From: Lycocorax pyrrhopterus obiensis
Taxonomy: Eukaryota; Chordata; Aves; Passeriformes; Paradisaeidae
Direction of reading: 5' to 3'
DNA: 64,000 bases
NCBI GenBank assembly: GCA_014706295.1
Contig: JACSVZ010000008.1
Coordinates: 1,116,001-1,180,000 of the forward strand
In this document: piece by piece, positions 36,651 through 49,553 of the stretch
How positions within the stretch are numbered: position 1 is the stretch's first letter
Layout of the letters: each line of letters opens with the position of its first letter
Program-made: the position numbers and the translations under genes
Notes under the pieces: generated by a model
Told to the model about the DNA's origin: nothing
The model's input: the letters and a program-made list of their open reading frames with translations, nothing else
Database searches by the model: none

Positions 36651-39600
36651 CAGGAATGTCTTGTTTAAAGTGGGGGTGTCACAGAGAGGCTTCTTTTCTC
36701 CTTTCCCTTTCTCTCAGAGGCCTCGGGGTGCTTGGGAACACGTTGTGCTTGCTGGGAAGGAAACCGAGGGTTCGGCCTGGCCAGGGAGCCCTTGGGAGCT
36801 GCACTGCTGCTGAAAGGGAGTACCAGGCAGCTCTTTCCCAAAAGTGTGAACTTCATTTGCCTAAAGTGCTCTTTTTTTTCTCTCTGTGCCAGAGCTGCTG
36901 CTGGAAATGTTCTTTTTCTGAGGCGGTGTGAGCCCTCAGAGGTGTTTGAAACTTGGGAGTCCCTGCTCTCTGGTGCCTGGATATATTTTAGGCCTCTTAA
37001 AAGGCTCCATTCCTGCGTGGACAGTTCTGCTGGGAGGTGCCTGCAGACCACACCTCATTAGTTAGTCTGAACTGCTCATATTTTAAGCAGGATCAGCAGT
37101 TCTGAGGGCAGGAGATGCCTTCCCTGGCAGTGTCCCTGCTGTGTCCTGCTGCCCGTGCTCCTCAGGGATGGTGCTGTCCCTGCTCCTGGGAGCTGTGCAG
37201 GTGAATCACACACAGCCCTCTCAAAGGAATGAGAGAAAGCAATAAACATAAAAAATCTTGGCCCCTCAGCTGCTCCAGCATTTTTCCTGGAGTGTTTTAG
37301 GAACAAAAGGGTGCTGACACTTCCCACAGCTTTGATCCCCCTGTCTCCGCTCCCTGGTGGAGATGGGAACCCGAGAACTCGCAGGGTTTGGCCCCGATCT
37401 GGGGCTCTGCAGAGCCAGACACATTTGCAGAGCTGTGGGGTTGTTAATTTGGGAGTTTTCTGGGAGCTGTGTCTGTCTGGCACACGGGAAGATAAAGGCA
37501 CAGAAGGACATCTCCAGGCAGTGTGTTTGCATCACTTCACAGTATCCCGGGATGTTGTGTTTGGAGGCAGCTTCCCAGTGTTCAGGATCAGAAGGATGCG
37601 GCTCTGTTTTGTCTGGGAGATAAGTTGCAAGGAAGAAAAACATTAACGCAAAATGTCAGCTCAAAGTACGCTTTTCTCCATAAAAATAATCGACAGAATG
37701 GACGTTTTTCGGGGATAATTTGGTTGTTCCAGCTCTTCTGGCTGTGGAGAAATGCAGAGTTCCTGAGTGTGGCTGTCCAGGAGTGGAGCCTGCAGATGAA
37801 CTCCTCGGGCTGCGATCAGCAGCGCTGCCCCAGGAGGGCTCCTCCTGCCCTGCAGATCTCGGCCGGGCACCTGAGGGAGCTTTAATTTCTATCCCAAACC
37901 TTCCCCCAGCTCCTGGGGCTGCCGTTCCCACAGGGAAATCTGGGAGCAGCTCAGCCCCAGCAGCAGCAGCAGCGGGGTAGGAAATGCTGGGCAGCTTTAG
38001 CAATTCCCAGTCCTGAAGCAGCCAAGGAATGAGAGTTAACACCATCTATATTTCAAAAACTGCCGAGGGACCCCTAATGAGCCATCAGGCTCTTCTCTTG
38101 TCCTGCAAACAGCTCTTCCCAGCGCTGCTGCCGCTTCCCGGCAGCTTCAAAGGCACAAATCCAATTTGCTGGGTTACAGATGCCCTCCCCTGCGAAAACA
38201 GAGAGCCTTGGGAGGCAGCACCCCTGAAGGATCGGTGTCTGTGGAACCTTTGCTTTGCAGAGGCTGGTGTGGACAATAAATAAATAAATAAATCAGTACA
38301 TCAGTGGTGAAGACCAAGCAGCTGAGTGTTGGGCTGGCTGGGTGGTTTGCTGTGTCCCCAGCCACTTTGGAGGTGCCGGTTGAACCTGCTGGCTTTTGAG
38401 ATGTGCCTTTAATTCCCACCCAGCTTTGCAGCACCATCCAATTCCCATTTCCTGCTCCTCTTCCCACCCCTCCAGGCAGGGCTGGCTGTGTTCCTGGGGC
38501 TCGTTCCCACAGGCAGCAGCGTTGGCTGAGGGTTTTCATGGCACACGGGAGAGACTCTCCCAGAGCGCGAGTGCCACTAAATTGCATCTCCCACTGCTGC
38601 TCGTCCTGCCCCCTCACAGCAGGGCTGGAGAGGCACCACTGGGCCCTGCTGGAGGCTGCAGAAACCCAAAGCCGCTCCCTGAGGATGTGTTTGGGTGCCA
38701 TCCTTCCTCTCTCCTTTCCTGTCACGTTGCCTCCATAATAATTAATCTCTTTGCGTTGGACAGAGCAGATGGGAGGTTTTCCCTCTGCCTTGTGCAGCTG
38801 AGGAGGTTCTGCCACACACCAAGGGCAGTTTTTGGTGCTCTTGGCACCTGCCATGGGATCCAAGTGGCCCAGAGGGAATCCATGATTTAATAACACGACT
38901 CATCTTTTATGTTCCCACTCTTTTTTCCATTTTTTTTTGCTGTTTGTGTGGTTCCTGGGGGTTGATCTCGTTGGTTCTTTGCTAAAATATCTCCTCCCTG
39001 GATGGGGGCTGGGACTGACACTCGATCACCAAACCCAGCGGGGCTGTAGGCAGGTTTTGCCCCTTAATCATAATTAATTTCCTGTTCAGCCAGAATTAAA
39101 GTGGAATTACATAAAGCCTTTGGATGAAGGCTGGAGTGTTTGCTTCCTCTCTAGCTGGCACTGTAATAAAATAATGATTGAAAACAGGTAAATCCCCCTT
39201 GATGAACAGAATAAAACATGATCCATCCCCTTTGACTCACCTGCTTCTGCACACGCGGGCTTCAAATCAAAATCCTTTGTATTTCCAATTGCTTCCAGCA
39301 GCGATATAGAAATTCTGGAAGAAATCCAGCAAATTATGGTTATTTCAGAGCAGGTTTCTGTATTTCTGCAGTGTTGTTCTCACAGGATCAATTCTGAAAA
39401 CACCTCAAGCCTTTCAATCCGTGGATGAGGGTTTGCATGAACCCATTTGATTCTTCATTGGCTCAAACCCCACACATTGGAGGAGCACTCCAGGAACAAT
39501 GCCTGCTGATTTCTGGGAATGTTTTCCCCTTAAAGTATCTCCGAGACCCAAGGTGAATTGCCTAACCCCACCCCGTAGAGAAGGGGGGAGCTGAAGGGCT

Positions 39601-40730
39601 CTTCACCAGCCCCTGGGACAAGCACGGGGCCAAATATTCAGAGTGTTGCAGAATTCACTGCACAAAGTTCAAGGGAAGAGCAAAATGTTTGTTCTGAGCC
39701 CTGGGTAAGGCTGGGGAGGGCTCTGTGTGTCCGTGGGGAGGGCAGGGACAGCTCTGCCTGGCGAGGGCGTGGAAGGGGAGATGCCTGCAGAGGTCTGCAA
39801 GGGGTGCTTGGGTGGTGCTGAGCTTCTGTGCCAGCACTTAATACAAACAAAGTACGAAAATAATCACCAGAGCTGATTTCTCCACGCACTTCATGATGGT
39901 TTTTCCTTTCATTTCGCTGCTGAGAGCTTTTCCACGAGGGTTTTGCGTACTGCAGGGTGGCAGGTCCTGTTTGGATTTACTGTTTAGTGCATGCTGACAT
40001 TAACAGCAGCCCGGTGACACGAGTTAATTACATTTTAAACCATTATTAATGTCCTCTAAAGAGAAACATCTCCTCTGCATTGAATTCTGCTGCTAAACTG
40101 CTCCTTGGCTGGTTGAGTTGGGCTCCTCCAGGAAGTCCAGCCATGGGTTTGGGATGCTTTAAGTAGGAATTTTGTTGTTTCCTGTTGCTTTTCCTCCATG
40201 AACATCCAGTGGGTGTTTCGACTGCTCGGCTTTTAGCAGCCAAGGACTTTCTGCCATGATTTACTGGGATGGGATTTTTTCTTCCCATTTCCACCCCTGG
40301 GTAGTTTTCTTTTAAAAACAGTTTGTAGCCGTCGGCGTGTGATAAATAAGATGAGGAAGCACCTGCCAGGTTTTAGCATCTTCTGTTTTCTGCACAGAGG
40401 CGACTGATGCACTTTCCCTTCCCTCATTTCCCCCCTTGTCTCCACTGTCCTGCAGTAAATTACTGTAATCCAGTTTGGGGCTGGATTGAATCACAGCTCT
40501 GTAAGGAACTGGGGAAGGCAGGTGAGGACAGGAGTACTTTGGGCTCCGAACCTTTTTAAATCCCTGGGGGAAAAAAGATCCCTGAGCTCCGGTGAGGAAT
40601 GGTTTTGTTGCTTTAACAGAGTGGAAACTGCCTGGAGAATCCTCCCGTAAAATGGCTCAGGGGAAGGGTTATTTTCAGGGAAATATGGGCAGGGGTGGGA
40701 GGGCCTGCACCGAGGGAGCAGCAGGTGGGA
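36651..40730. other. Gene-free, 4 kb free of recognised CR1
   Basis: The longest CR1-free interval in the window. It contains the (AATA)n at 38274 and an AT-rich, ATTA-containing block at 39050-39240 that looks like conserved non-coding DNA by composition. Confidence 0.45.
38274..38293 (+). repeat. (AATA)n microsatellite, five units
   Basis: Short AATA array in otherwise unique sequence. Confidence 0.85.
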
Positions 40731-41277
40731 GGGGAATATGGGAATGGGAGGGGGAATGTGGTAATGGGAGAGGGAATATGGGAATGGGAGGGGGAATGTG
40801 GGAATGGGAGGGGGAATGTGGGAATGGGAGAGGGAATGTGGGAATGGGAGAGAGAATACCGGAATGGGAGAAGGAATGTAGGACTGAGAGAGGGAATATG
40901 GGACTGGGAGAGGGAATACAGGAATGGGAGAGAGAATATGGGGCTGGGAGAGGGAATGTGGGAATGGGAGAGGGAATACAGGAATGGGAGAGGGAATATG
41001 GGACTGAGAGGGCATATGGGACTGAGAGGGAATGCAGGGCTGACAGATGGAATATGGGACTAAGAGAGGGAAGGTAGGACTGAGAGAGGGAATACAGGAA
41101 TGGGAGAGGGAATACGGGGCTGGGAGAGGGAATACAGAGCTGAGAGAAGGTATATACGATTGACAGAGGGAATGCAGGGGTGAGAGAGGAAATGTAGGAC
41201 TGGGAGAGGGAATATGGGATTGAGAGAGGAAATACAGGATTGACAGAGGGACTACAGGACTGGGAGAGGGAATAGAG
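40731..41277 (+). repeat. 20-bp purine-rich minisatellite, about 27 units
   Basis: Tandem array with consensus close to agggaatrtgggaatgggag. Most units are 20 bp; two near 41010-41045 are 18 bp. Units at the left end are the most alike; those on the right carry more substitutions (gactgagag, gattgacag). The plus strand is almost all A and G with a few T. Because 20 is not a multiple of 3, each frame cycles through a 20-residue pattern, which produces long spurious open frames on both strands, including a 292-codon one on the minus strand (40491-41369). Confidence 0.95.
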
Positions 41278-42204
41278 GATTTTTTGTCACTTTGGCCATT
41301 GAGCGATGTGTGAAGGCTGCAGATTTTAGTGTCGGCCTGGCCTCCTCTGACAGGAGAAGGATGATGCAAGGCAGGGAGTCATCCCAGCTCTTGGAAGCAC
41401 CACAGGACATACTGTCCATCTCCCCACGCGTGTGTGTGGGCATGCAGCAGTCTCTCAACATCCTGGCACATTGAACAGAGTGAGGAGAGGGAATTTTAGA
41501 TCCACTGCAAACTCTGGCCAGTGGATCCGATGTAATTCCCCGCTCCGGCCGTTTCCCAGGCAACCAGCGCAAGGTTCCAGCACTAAACAGCAAGGTACCT
41601 GCACCCTGTCCCTCCTGGAGAGGCTGAAAATCCTGGCAGGCAGCCCGGGGCCGTGTGAGAAGTGTCGTGGCAGGAATAGTTTATTGTCAGCTGGGCGGGA
41701 GGAGGAGCAGCGCCGTCCCTGTGCCCGGAGCACAAGGGCTGGGATGTCACCCGTGGGAGCCACAGGCCGCCCAGCCCTGTCCTCGCGGGCACGAGGCGTT
41801 CTGCTGAGTTGTTTTCATAGCCTGTGTGTGGTATTTATATATATCGGGATCTATTTAAGGTAAAGAGAATCGTCTCAAGCAGTTGGAGGTAGAACAGATG
41901 GCAGCGGCTGCTTTCTCGGGTGGTGTTTCCTGGCACTTCCAAAATGGTCAATGCAGGCCTTTATCAGCAGCTTCTGCTCAGGGCATGGGCATGTGGGAGG
42001 GTTGTTGCTGTTCCCACAGCTTGGAATGGGACATTTCTCCATGGGCTCCTTCCTCTGGCACTCATTGTCCTGCTGGCTGTGTGAGTTTGGGGTGCCAGGA
42101 GCGGGCCCAGCAGTGGCATCTCTTGTTGAGTCCCTCAGGGACTCAGCTCAGGTTCCTCAGACCCCAGCTCTGACCTATGTGGGCAGGAAAAGCCAGCTCT
42201 TGTC

Positions 42205-42655
42205 TTCCTCACAGGATCCCGGGATGGCTGAGGCTGCAGGGAGCACAGCGGGCACCTGGTGGCACCTCCCTGCTGCAGCAGGGCCATCCCAGAGCCCAGG
42301 GCACAGCACTGTGTGCACACAGCTCTGGAACAGCCCCAGGGAGGAGAGCCCAGAGCCTCTCTGGCCAATCTGCTCAGGGCTGGGCACTGGCCAGGGCAGA
42401 AGTTGTGCCTCCTGTGCAGGGCAATTGCTGGGCTCAGGCCCTGCCCGTGGCTCTGGTGCCATTGCTGGGCCCCGGAGCAGAGCCTGGGCCCTGCCCTGAG
42501 CCCTCCCTGCAGCCAGGGCCAGCCAGGGCTGAGGGCCCCTCTCAGCTGGGGCTCCTCTCGAGGCTGAGCAGCCCCAGCTCCCTCAGCCTTTCCTGGGCAC
42601 CGAGATGCTCCAGGCCCTTCCTCAGCTGCGCAGCCTCCGCCGGCCCCGCTCGCTG
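42205..42655 (-). mobile_element. CR1 LINE fragment, GC-rich subfamily
   Basis: Antisense CR1 with its 3' end on the left (cacaggatcccgggatgg) and its 5' truncation near 42651. Positions 42336-42651 are the reverse complement of 57415-57731 with a single one-base length difference. Confidence 0.8.
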
Positions 42656-43078
42656 TGGAATTGTATTCCCGTGGTAGCATCGGATGTGGGAAATGACTCC
42701 CTTGTTTTAAGGGTAACATTTCCTCTATGAGTGAATTAAGCCTAATCTCCTGGGTAATTTATCTTTGTCACAGGGCAAGGTCCTGTCCTGACGCCGTGCC
42801 CGGGCAGGTGATGAATCACTGCAGTGCCAGCAGCATCCCAGGGATGTTGGTGCCTGTGCTCCGAGCCCTCCGCAGTGAATGGAACACTCATTTATCCCTG
42901 GATTCTGACAGCTGGAAACCTGTGTGCCCCCTGCTCCCGCTGGCAGTGTGAGGCCACACAGAGCTAATGAAGTGACAAGGAAGGGGGACAGCGTGGCCAC
43001 AGCGGGAAATGTCCTGAGGGTCGGATTGGTGGCAGCACGGGGAAGCTGTGAGCGCCAGGCCTGCGGCCTGACAGCGAG

Positions 43079-43110
43079 GGGACAGTGGGGACAGTGGGGA
43101 CAGTGTCTGT
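43079..43110 (+). repeat. 10-bp tandem repeat, three units
   Basis: Three copies of ggggacagtg in tandem. Confidence 0.8.
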
Positions 43111-43170
43111 CCTGCTGCTGTGACACTGCAGGAGAGGCTGCCAACAGCAGGGACACCTGGAATTGTCCAG

Positions 43171-43488
43171 CTTGGAATCACAGAATCTCACTTTGAGTGG
43201 GAAGGGATTTAAAGCCCATTCAGTGCCACCCCTGCCATGGGCAGGGACACCTTCCACTGTCCCAGGCTGCTCCAAGCCCCAATGTCCAACCTGGCCTTGG
43301 ACACTGCCAGGGATCCAGGGGCAGCCACAGCTTCTCTGGGCACCCTGTGCCAGGGCCTGCCCACCCTCCCAGGAAGAATTTCTTCCATATATCTCACCTA
43401 AACCTGCCCTCCTTAAGCCATTAAAGCCATCCCAGGCTGCTCCAAGCCCTGGCCTTCCTGGCCTTGGACACTTCCAGGGATAAGGAGT
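43171..43488 (-). mobile_element. CR1 LINE fragment, composite
   Basis: Antisense CR1 3' end starting aatcacagaatctcac. After 43420 a second copy of the catcccaggctgctccaagc block appears, so this is two CR1 pieces joined or an internally duplicated copy. Confidence 0.82.
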
Positions 43489-44037
43489 TTAAACCTCTCT
43501 AGGGAACTTCTCAGGAGCAGTGGCGTTTCTCCCTGCCAGCTTTTCCGTTTCCCCGGAGAGGAGCCTTGCTCAGATCCGGCTGGGAGGAGAAATGCTCCAG
43601 GAGAGACCCCAGAGGAAGTGGATCATGCGAGCTCTTGTTCCAGGAGAGGTTTTTATCTGTTTATTCCTCCTGGAGAGCTCCAGCAGGATCTGCTGTGGGC
43701 AGTGGTTCCCCGGAGCACCAATGCAGGCCGCCAGCGAGACTTTGGGTGCTGGAACTGCTGCTTTTCATCTGCCCGAGCTTGTGCTTGGCAGCAGGGGGTG
43801 GATTGCCTTTGAACACACGATCGATCAACTTAAGCAGCCTCCTTGACAGCACCTTCATTATTTTTTCTCAGCCAGATCATTTTCTGTTATTAAAAAGAAG
43901 AGTAGCAATTGGGTTTGGAAAACCTTTACTCACAGCTCCTCTTTTCACAAGTTTCCTGTGTGGTTTTTTGCCTTAAACAGCAAATATTTGTGTTTTCTAC
44001 GATTCGGTGGTTGGTGGTGTTTGATACCTGTGTTAGC

Positions 44038-44170
44038 TTAGAACCCCAGACTGATTTGGGCTGAAAAGGAGCTTAAAGCCCATCTTGTTTCCACCCCTGC
44101 CCTCGGACGCCTTCCACCATCCCAGGGTGCTCCAAGCCCTGTCCAGCCTGGCCTTGGGCCCTTCCAAGTC
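44038..44170 (-). mobile_element. CR1 LINE fragment, short 3' end
   Basis: Antisense 3' end of about 130 bp (gaaccccagactgatttggg onwards), more diverged than most. Confidence 0.75.
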
Positions 44171-45681
44171 AGGCTGGAGACTCTGAGATGAGACAATCTC
44201 TGGTATTTATTGGCATCTCTGATATTTATTAGCCTGCTCTCCTGTGTTACTGAATATTCCCTTTCCATTCATTTTCCCCAGATTTCCTGTGAGGCCACTT
44301 AAGGCCATCAAGTTCTGGGGCTGTAGCTCCGTGGGCAGGAGTGGGTGGGAAGGTGGAGGGTGGGGATTCCTGCCTGGGAGGTGCTCTCTGGCCCTGAGGA
44401 GGGCAGGGATGAATGGGATTGAGAGAGAGGCACCAGCGCCGGTTTCCCCCATTTCCAGAGCAGGAGAACGCTCTGTTTGCGGAGGAAGATGCAGGCGGAA
44501 GAGGGCAGGGCTCAGTTTTGGCAGCGATGCTGTTCTGGGGCCGAGCCCTTTCTCTCCAGGTGTGCCCACCCATCCCTGTGGGTTTCCCAAGCGCAGGAGG
44601 AGCCGGCAGTGGGAGGCAGGGCTGTGTTTGTCCCTCTGCCAGAGGCCAGGACGGGGGAGGATCAGCCACACTCCTGTCGGTCACAGGCAGCTGTGTGCTC
44701 TGAGGTGGCTTTTTGGAAATGCAAAGGTCCCTGGCTGCTCTCTCCTGCAGAGATTTCCCATTTCCTTCAGCCTCATCCAGTGGGGAATTAGCCTTGGGAG
44801 AAGTTGAGAGTGCAGGTGAGTGATTTGATGAAGAGATTTGGGCGGGGGGTGGAAATGAGTGGAAGGACTCTGGAACCAAAAGCGAAGCAAGGTGGGAGCA
44901 CGGGCACCGGTGTTTTGGCTCGCTTAGCTCGACTCTTCCAATTCCAGTTTTGCTTTAAGGATTCGCTGGCATTTCCCTCACACATCCCTGCCTGGCTCCT
45001 GCCATCCTCCTCCTGCCGTCTGGCAGGTGCTGGGACGGGTTTTCCTTTGGAAAGCTGCAGCCAGCGTCCCTCCAAAAAGCCTGTGGCTCCCTCGCAGTGT
45101 GGGATCTTGGCTTGCTCACATCCCTGAAAGCCTGGCTAGATGGAGCAGCCAGGATTGGCAGCTCCGTGTCCCTGGAGCTGAAGGGCAGCTGTTGTGCTTT
45201 AAAAAGGCTTTTTACAAATGCTCAGGACCCCGGTGCCAGCGGAGAACACAACACCAGCTCCTAGGTGAATTATTTCTGCTCTCCAAGTCCTCACCGCGGC
45301 CATTTGGCAGGCAATTAACCTGACAATGGGATACGGGAGAGATCTGGCACAGGGGGTGACAACCGGACATCGGGGAGAATTTTAATTTGCTTTTCAAAGC
45401 AGCGTTTTCAAGCCCCGTTCCCTGCTCTGCAGTGGCTGCTGTCATACAGCATACAGGGGAGAGGGGGTTTGGCACCCCCACATCCCCAAACAGACTTGGG
45501 GGTACACCTCAGCCTTTTAACCCCACACTTTGAGCCCAAAAAGGGTCCTGTGCCCACATGCCAGCTCTCAGGGCTTGCCTGGAGAGCCCTTCCAGCTGCA
45601 AGCAGCTCCGGGGGGTTTGGATCCCTCCCGGTTTGGGAGTGTGAAGTGGTGGGTTTGGAAGGGCAGGGAATTTGTCACATG

Positions 45682-45732
45682 TACCTGCTGTCATTGCCTG
45701 CTGTCATTACCTGCTGTCATTACCTGCTGTGG
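45682..45732 (+). repeat. 13-bp tandem repeat, about four units
   Basis: Consecutive copies of cctgctgtcatta, the first with one substitution (attg for atta) and the last partial. Confidence 0.85.
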
Positions 45733-45816
45733 GACACTTCTGGAGCAGCAGCTCCATTATCCTTTGGAGAGGGGAGTCCTGGATGCTGGAACAGGCTCCG
45801 GGTGCTGCTGGGTCAG

Positions 45817-45842
45817 GGATCACCGGGGATCACCGGGGATCG
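45817..45842 (+). repeat. 10-bp tandem repeat, about three units
   Basis: Three copies of tcaccgggga/atcaccgggg just upstream of a CR1 fragment. Confidence 0.75.
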
Positions 45843-45876
45843 GGACAGGAGCTGGGTAGAACCGTGTAGGTCTGAT

Positions 45877-46112
45877 CATGGAATCCTGCACTGGTTTGGG
45901 GTGGAAGGGATTTAAAGCTCATCTCTTTCCACCCCCTGCCATGGGCAGGGACACCTTCCACTATCCCAGGCTGCTCCAAGCCCCAATGTCCAACCTGGCC
46001 TTGGACACTGCCAGGGATCCGGGGGCAGCCACAGCTTCTCTGGGCACCCTGTGCCAGGGCCTGCCCACCCTCCCAGGGAAGGATTCCTTCCTCACATCTC
46101 TGATCTGATCTC
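45877..46112 (-). mobile_element. CR1 LINE fragment, 3' end
   Basis: Antisense CR1 from atcatggaatcctgcactgg to the cccagggaaggattccttcc block. Confidence 0.85.
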
Positions 46113-46751
46113 CTCAGTTTTGTGCCATTATCCCAAGTTTTGTGTTTTCTCTTTCCCTGTAGCATCCTTCTAAAGGAATGGGCTGAGCAGGGCAGGGTTT
46201 GTGCCCGCAGCACCCTCAGTCAGTGCTGCCTGGAGGATCTCGTGTGTGGTGTTTGCTCCTTTGTGGGGTTGTTTTGAAGTCGAGGAGCTGACAAGGTAGG
46301 CAGATCTGGGACTGGCAAACCTCTAATCTTGTTCTTGCATCCAGTCAGAAATCAGAGAGGCAACTTATCCTGAGGGATTTGGGTTGGAATCGGAATGTTT
46401 TCCTTGTGAGCCTCGCAGAAATGAAAGGTTTCTGACGAGGGAGGCTGGTTCCAGCCCAGCTGAAGTTCAAAGCACTGAGTGGGAGTTGCACGCACTGCAA
46501 GCCCTGTGAATGCAGGATCCCTGCTTGTGCTGTGACAGCTCATTTCTTGTATCCTAAAGGAATGTCACCCACCTCCCAGGAACCTTTTTTCCCTAAGTTG
46601 TAGCACCTGGATTAGAGATGACAGCGAATGGCAGTGTTGTAATAAGTTATAAATGGCTTTTTGATGTGGGGACTGGAGAGCCCGTGCCAAAATGGCAAGG
46701 AATTTTCTGGCATGGGCTTGTGGGAAGCTTGGAAGGGCAAATCCTGCAGCT

Positions 46752-46902
46752 GTGTCCATCCCTGGCAGTGTCCAAGGACAGGCTGGACAGGGCTTGGAGC
46801 AGCCTGGGACAGTGGAAGGTGTCCCTGCCCAGGGCAGGGGTGGCACTGGATGGGCTTTGAGGTCGCTTCCCACCCAAACCACGCTGGGATTCTGGGATTC
46901 AG
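46752..46902 (+). mobile_element. CR1 LINE fragment, 3' end
   Basis: Sense 3' end of about 150 bp finishing in an octamer-type tail (gctgggattctgggattcag). Confidence 0.83.
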
Positions 46903-48761
46903 TCAGCTTTGTGTCAGCTGGGAAAGGGCTGTGTGATTCCCCGGGCTGGATCTGCGTGTGGCACTGGTCCCTGCTGGAATTTTCACTGTACCAGAGACAG
47001 TAAAATGCAGTGTGGAACTGCAGGTTTTATTTCCCTGCTCCATTCCCCTAAGCTCAAGGACGGGAATGATCAGTTTATTTTTCCCTTTTGAGCCTGCCCT
47101 CTCTCCAGCCCGTGACCTCGTTCCTGGGTGAAGCCCATCTGTGTTTTGGTGCTTCTCCTGTGGCCAGCTTGAAGTCCAGAGGTCATTAGGACACACTGAA
47201 CATCACTCCAAGCACTTTGTTTGATGGAGTCGGGTTAAAATGTTTGATTTATCGCAGCTGCATGGGGAAAAAAAAGCTGAAAGATGTTGCTGTTCTTGGC
47301 TTTGGCTGAGTCTGTTCGGTTTAAGGCTTGTGGTTTTAAGGACTTGGGTCGTGGGAATGTTTGGAAGAGCTGCTGGGTGCTCTGCAGTGATAAAAGAAGA
47401 CAGACAATGAGTAATTTCCAGGTAATTTGAGGGCTGCTTTAATTTTCTTTTCCCTTTTTGATGTGTTTTGAGGTTGGAGAACCCATTGCTGCCCAGAGCT
47501 CACAGGGTCTCTGTGAAGTGGCAGCAGCCACTGTCCCCTGGAACACCCAGGAGTTCCTCAGCTGGCTGTAATTAGCTGTAATTAGCTGGGCTGATTAATC
47601 AGGACCAAAAAAAAGGGATTGTTTTTGTCTTTCTGTGTCTCCCTGTTGCTTTCTAAGGCTGTGTGTTGGGTTTAAGCACGGCACTTAAAAGACGAATAAT
47701 TTAAATCTTTCGTTTGCTGCAGATGAAGAAAATAAATCCAGGAAATGCTGCTGATGGGCTGAGTTAAATCAGCATTTATTGCAATAAAGAAATTCTTCCT
47801 TTATTTATTATTGTATTTATTTATTGCAGCAAATCAAATATTGCAGTTCCTTGTCCTGTTTGATCAACACCTCAGTGCACCGCCAGGCACGAGGAATCCA
47901 CTTGGAACTTCAGCATTTTTATGTTCCGCCCTTCAGAGCACAAGGAAAGGAGAGGTATTCCATGGGTTCCTTCCCGCCAGCTTCGTCACTGCTCTCATTT
48001 CCAGCGTTTTGCCCAAACACCGAGCAAACTGCTGTGGCTGCAGCTGGGATGGAGCTCCTGGAGGTGCGGCAGGGCTGGGGTGTCCAGGCTCCCTGGGCTG
48101 GGCTCTGCACGGACAGCAGGGAATGGGGGTTTCCTGGCAGGAATTCCCGGTGTTCCCAGCAGAGGCACAGCTGGGGGCTCCGCAGGAATCCCTGTGGTTC
48201 GCAGAGCCCAGGGAGTGATTCCCTGAGGAGGCAGGGGCTGTGCAGCTGCAGACCTGGGTTTCTGTGCTGTTGGACCCTCCAGGAAATTCTTCTCTCTCCC
48301 TTTATTTATGGCCCCTGCCTCCCACAGTGAGTCTTCCCTCCTCACACACCTCATCAGTCTCTGGCAGTACATTCATCCGTCTCACTTCAGGGGATGGCTT
48401 CTGTCTGTTCAAAAACACTTCTTTATTACTTTTCCCCTGCAAGGGCAGCCATGCAGGTGCCCACCTTTGCTTCCCACATGCTTCCACAGAGCCCTTCACC
48501 ACTTTAAATCCTGGGGAAAACTGGGAAAGCTGGGTATGAGACAGCAGGGAAGCAGCTTGGAGGGAGCCTGGTGTGGCAGAGACAGCTCTGGTTGGGAGAA
48601 AAACCTGTTTTAACCCAAAAAGCTCCTGCTACGCATGGTCCTGTCACCTTCCCTGCCGGCTGCAGCAGCAGTGTTGCCCTACCCATGTGCCAGCCCTGCA
48701 AAACTGGGAATTAGGAATGGGAAGCACTGACCTTTGCACGATTCCCAGACTTTTTATGGGC
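46903..48761. other. Gene-free unique sequence
   Basis: Contains a small 11-bp direct repeat (tgtaattagct, near 47566) and a TTTA-rich stretch near 47795-47826. No gene seen. Confidence 0.45.
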
Positions 48762-48930
48762 TTGCCCAGAGCAGCTGTGGCTGCCCCTGGATCCCTGGCA
48801 GTGCCCAAGGCCAGGTTGGACATTGGGGTTTGGAGCAGCCTGGGACAGTGGGAGGTGTCCCTGCCCATGGCAGGGGTGGCACTGGATGGGCTTTGAGGTC
48901 CAACCCAAGCTTTTCTGGGATTCTGGGATT
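48762..48930 (+). mobile_element. CR1 LINE fragment, 3' end
   Basis: Sense 3' end finishing tctgggattctgggattcaa. 5'-truncated at the cccagagcagctgtgg block. Confidence 0.85.
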
Positions 48931-49424
48931 CAAGAAAAACTCTTGGTTCTGTTTAGAGGGGGAAATAAAAGACTTCCCAGGTTTGCATCTCCAGGTGCTG
49001 TGCTGGGATGTGCTTGGCCCCAAAATCAGCAATGTTGCTCAGATTCCTTGAGCTCACCAATGCATTCCCGGCTGCCCTGAAGAGTGACAAACAGCCTCAG
49101 AGAAGGAGAAGCCGGCTGGGTTTCACTGCAGACACCGCTCTTTTCCTCTTCCTCGTGGGGCTGTTTGTCACGAGCCGAAGGAAGGAATGGCAGGGCTTGA
49201 TTTGTGGGCGCCTCTTTGCCTGAATTCCCAGCGGTTTTATTACCTTGGAAAAGCGGGAGGATGGGGAGGGAGGCGAGAGGATCCCTGCGTAGTGCAGGGA
49301 ACGTCTCAGGCAGCCTGAGGCAGTTCCAGTGCTCGCAAAACCCTTCAGGAAGATGAAGGATGTGTTCTTGAATTCCTGCTTGTGCCCACAGTGCTGGTTT
49401 GGAGGCTGAAAAAGAACAATTCCC

Positions 49425-49553
49425 TGCCAGGCCAGGCTGGATGGGGCTTGGAGCACCCTGGGATACTGGAAGGTGTCCCTGCCCATGGCAGGGGCGGGAT
49501 GGGGTGAGCTTTAAAGTCCCTTCCAACCCCAAATAATCCACGAGTCCATGATG
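49425..49553 (+). mobile_element. CR1 LINE fragment, short 3' end
   Basis: Sense 3' end (ggatggggcttggagcaccc to ccacgagtccatgatg). Confidence 0.8.

Noticed and set aside
40491..41369. 292-codon minus-strand open frame rich in S, P, F and I
   Set aside because: It mostly reads the 20-bp minisatellite, whose unit lacks stops in these frames. The peptide is simply a 20-residue periodic pattern with no start context or splice sites.
42177..42719. 166-194-codon open frames on both strands
   Set aside because: They coincide with the GC-rich CR1 fragment and reappear in the inverted copy at 57 kb.
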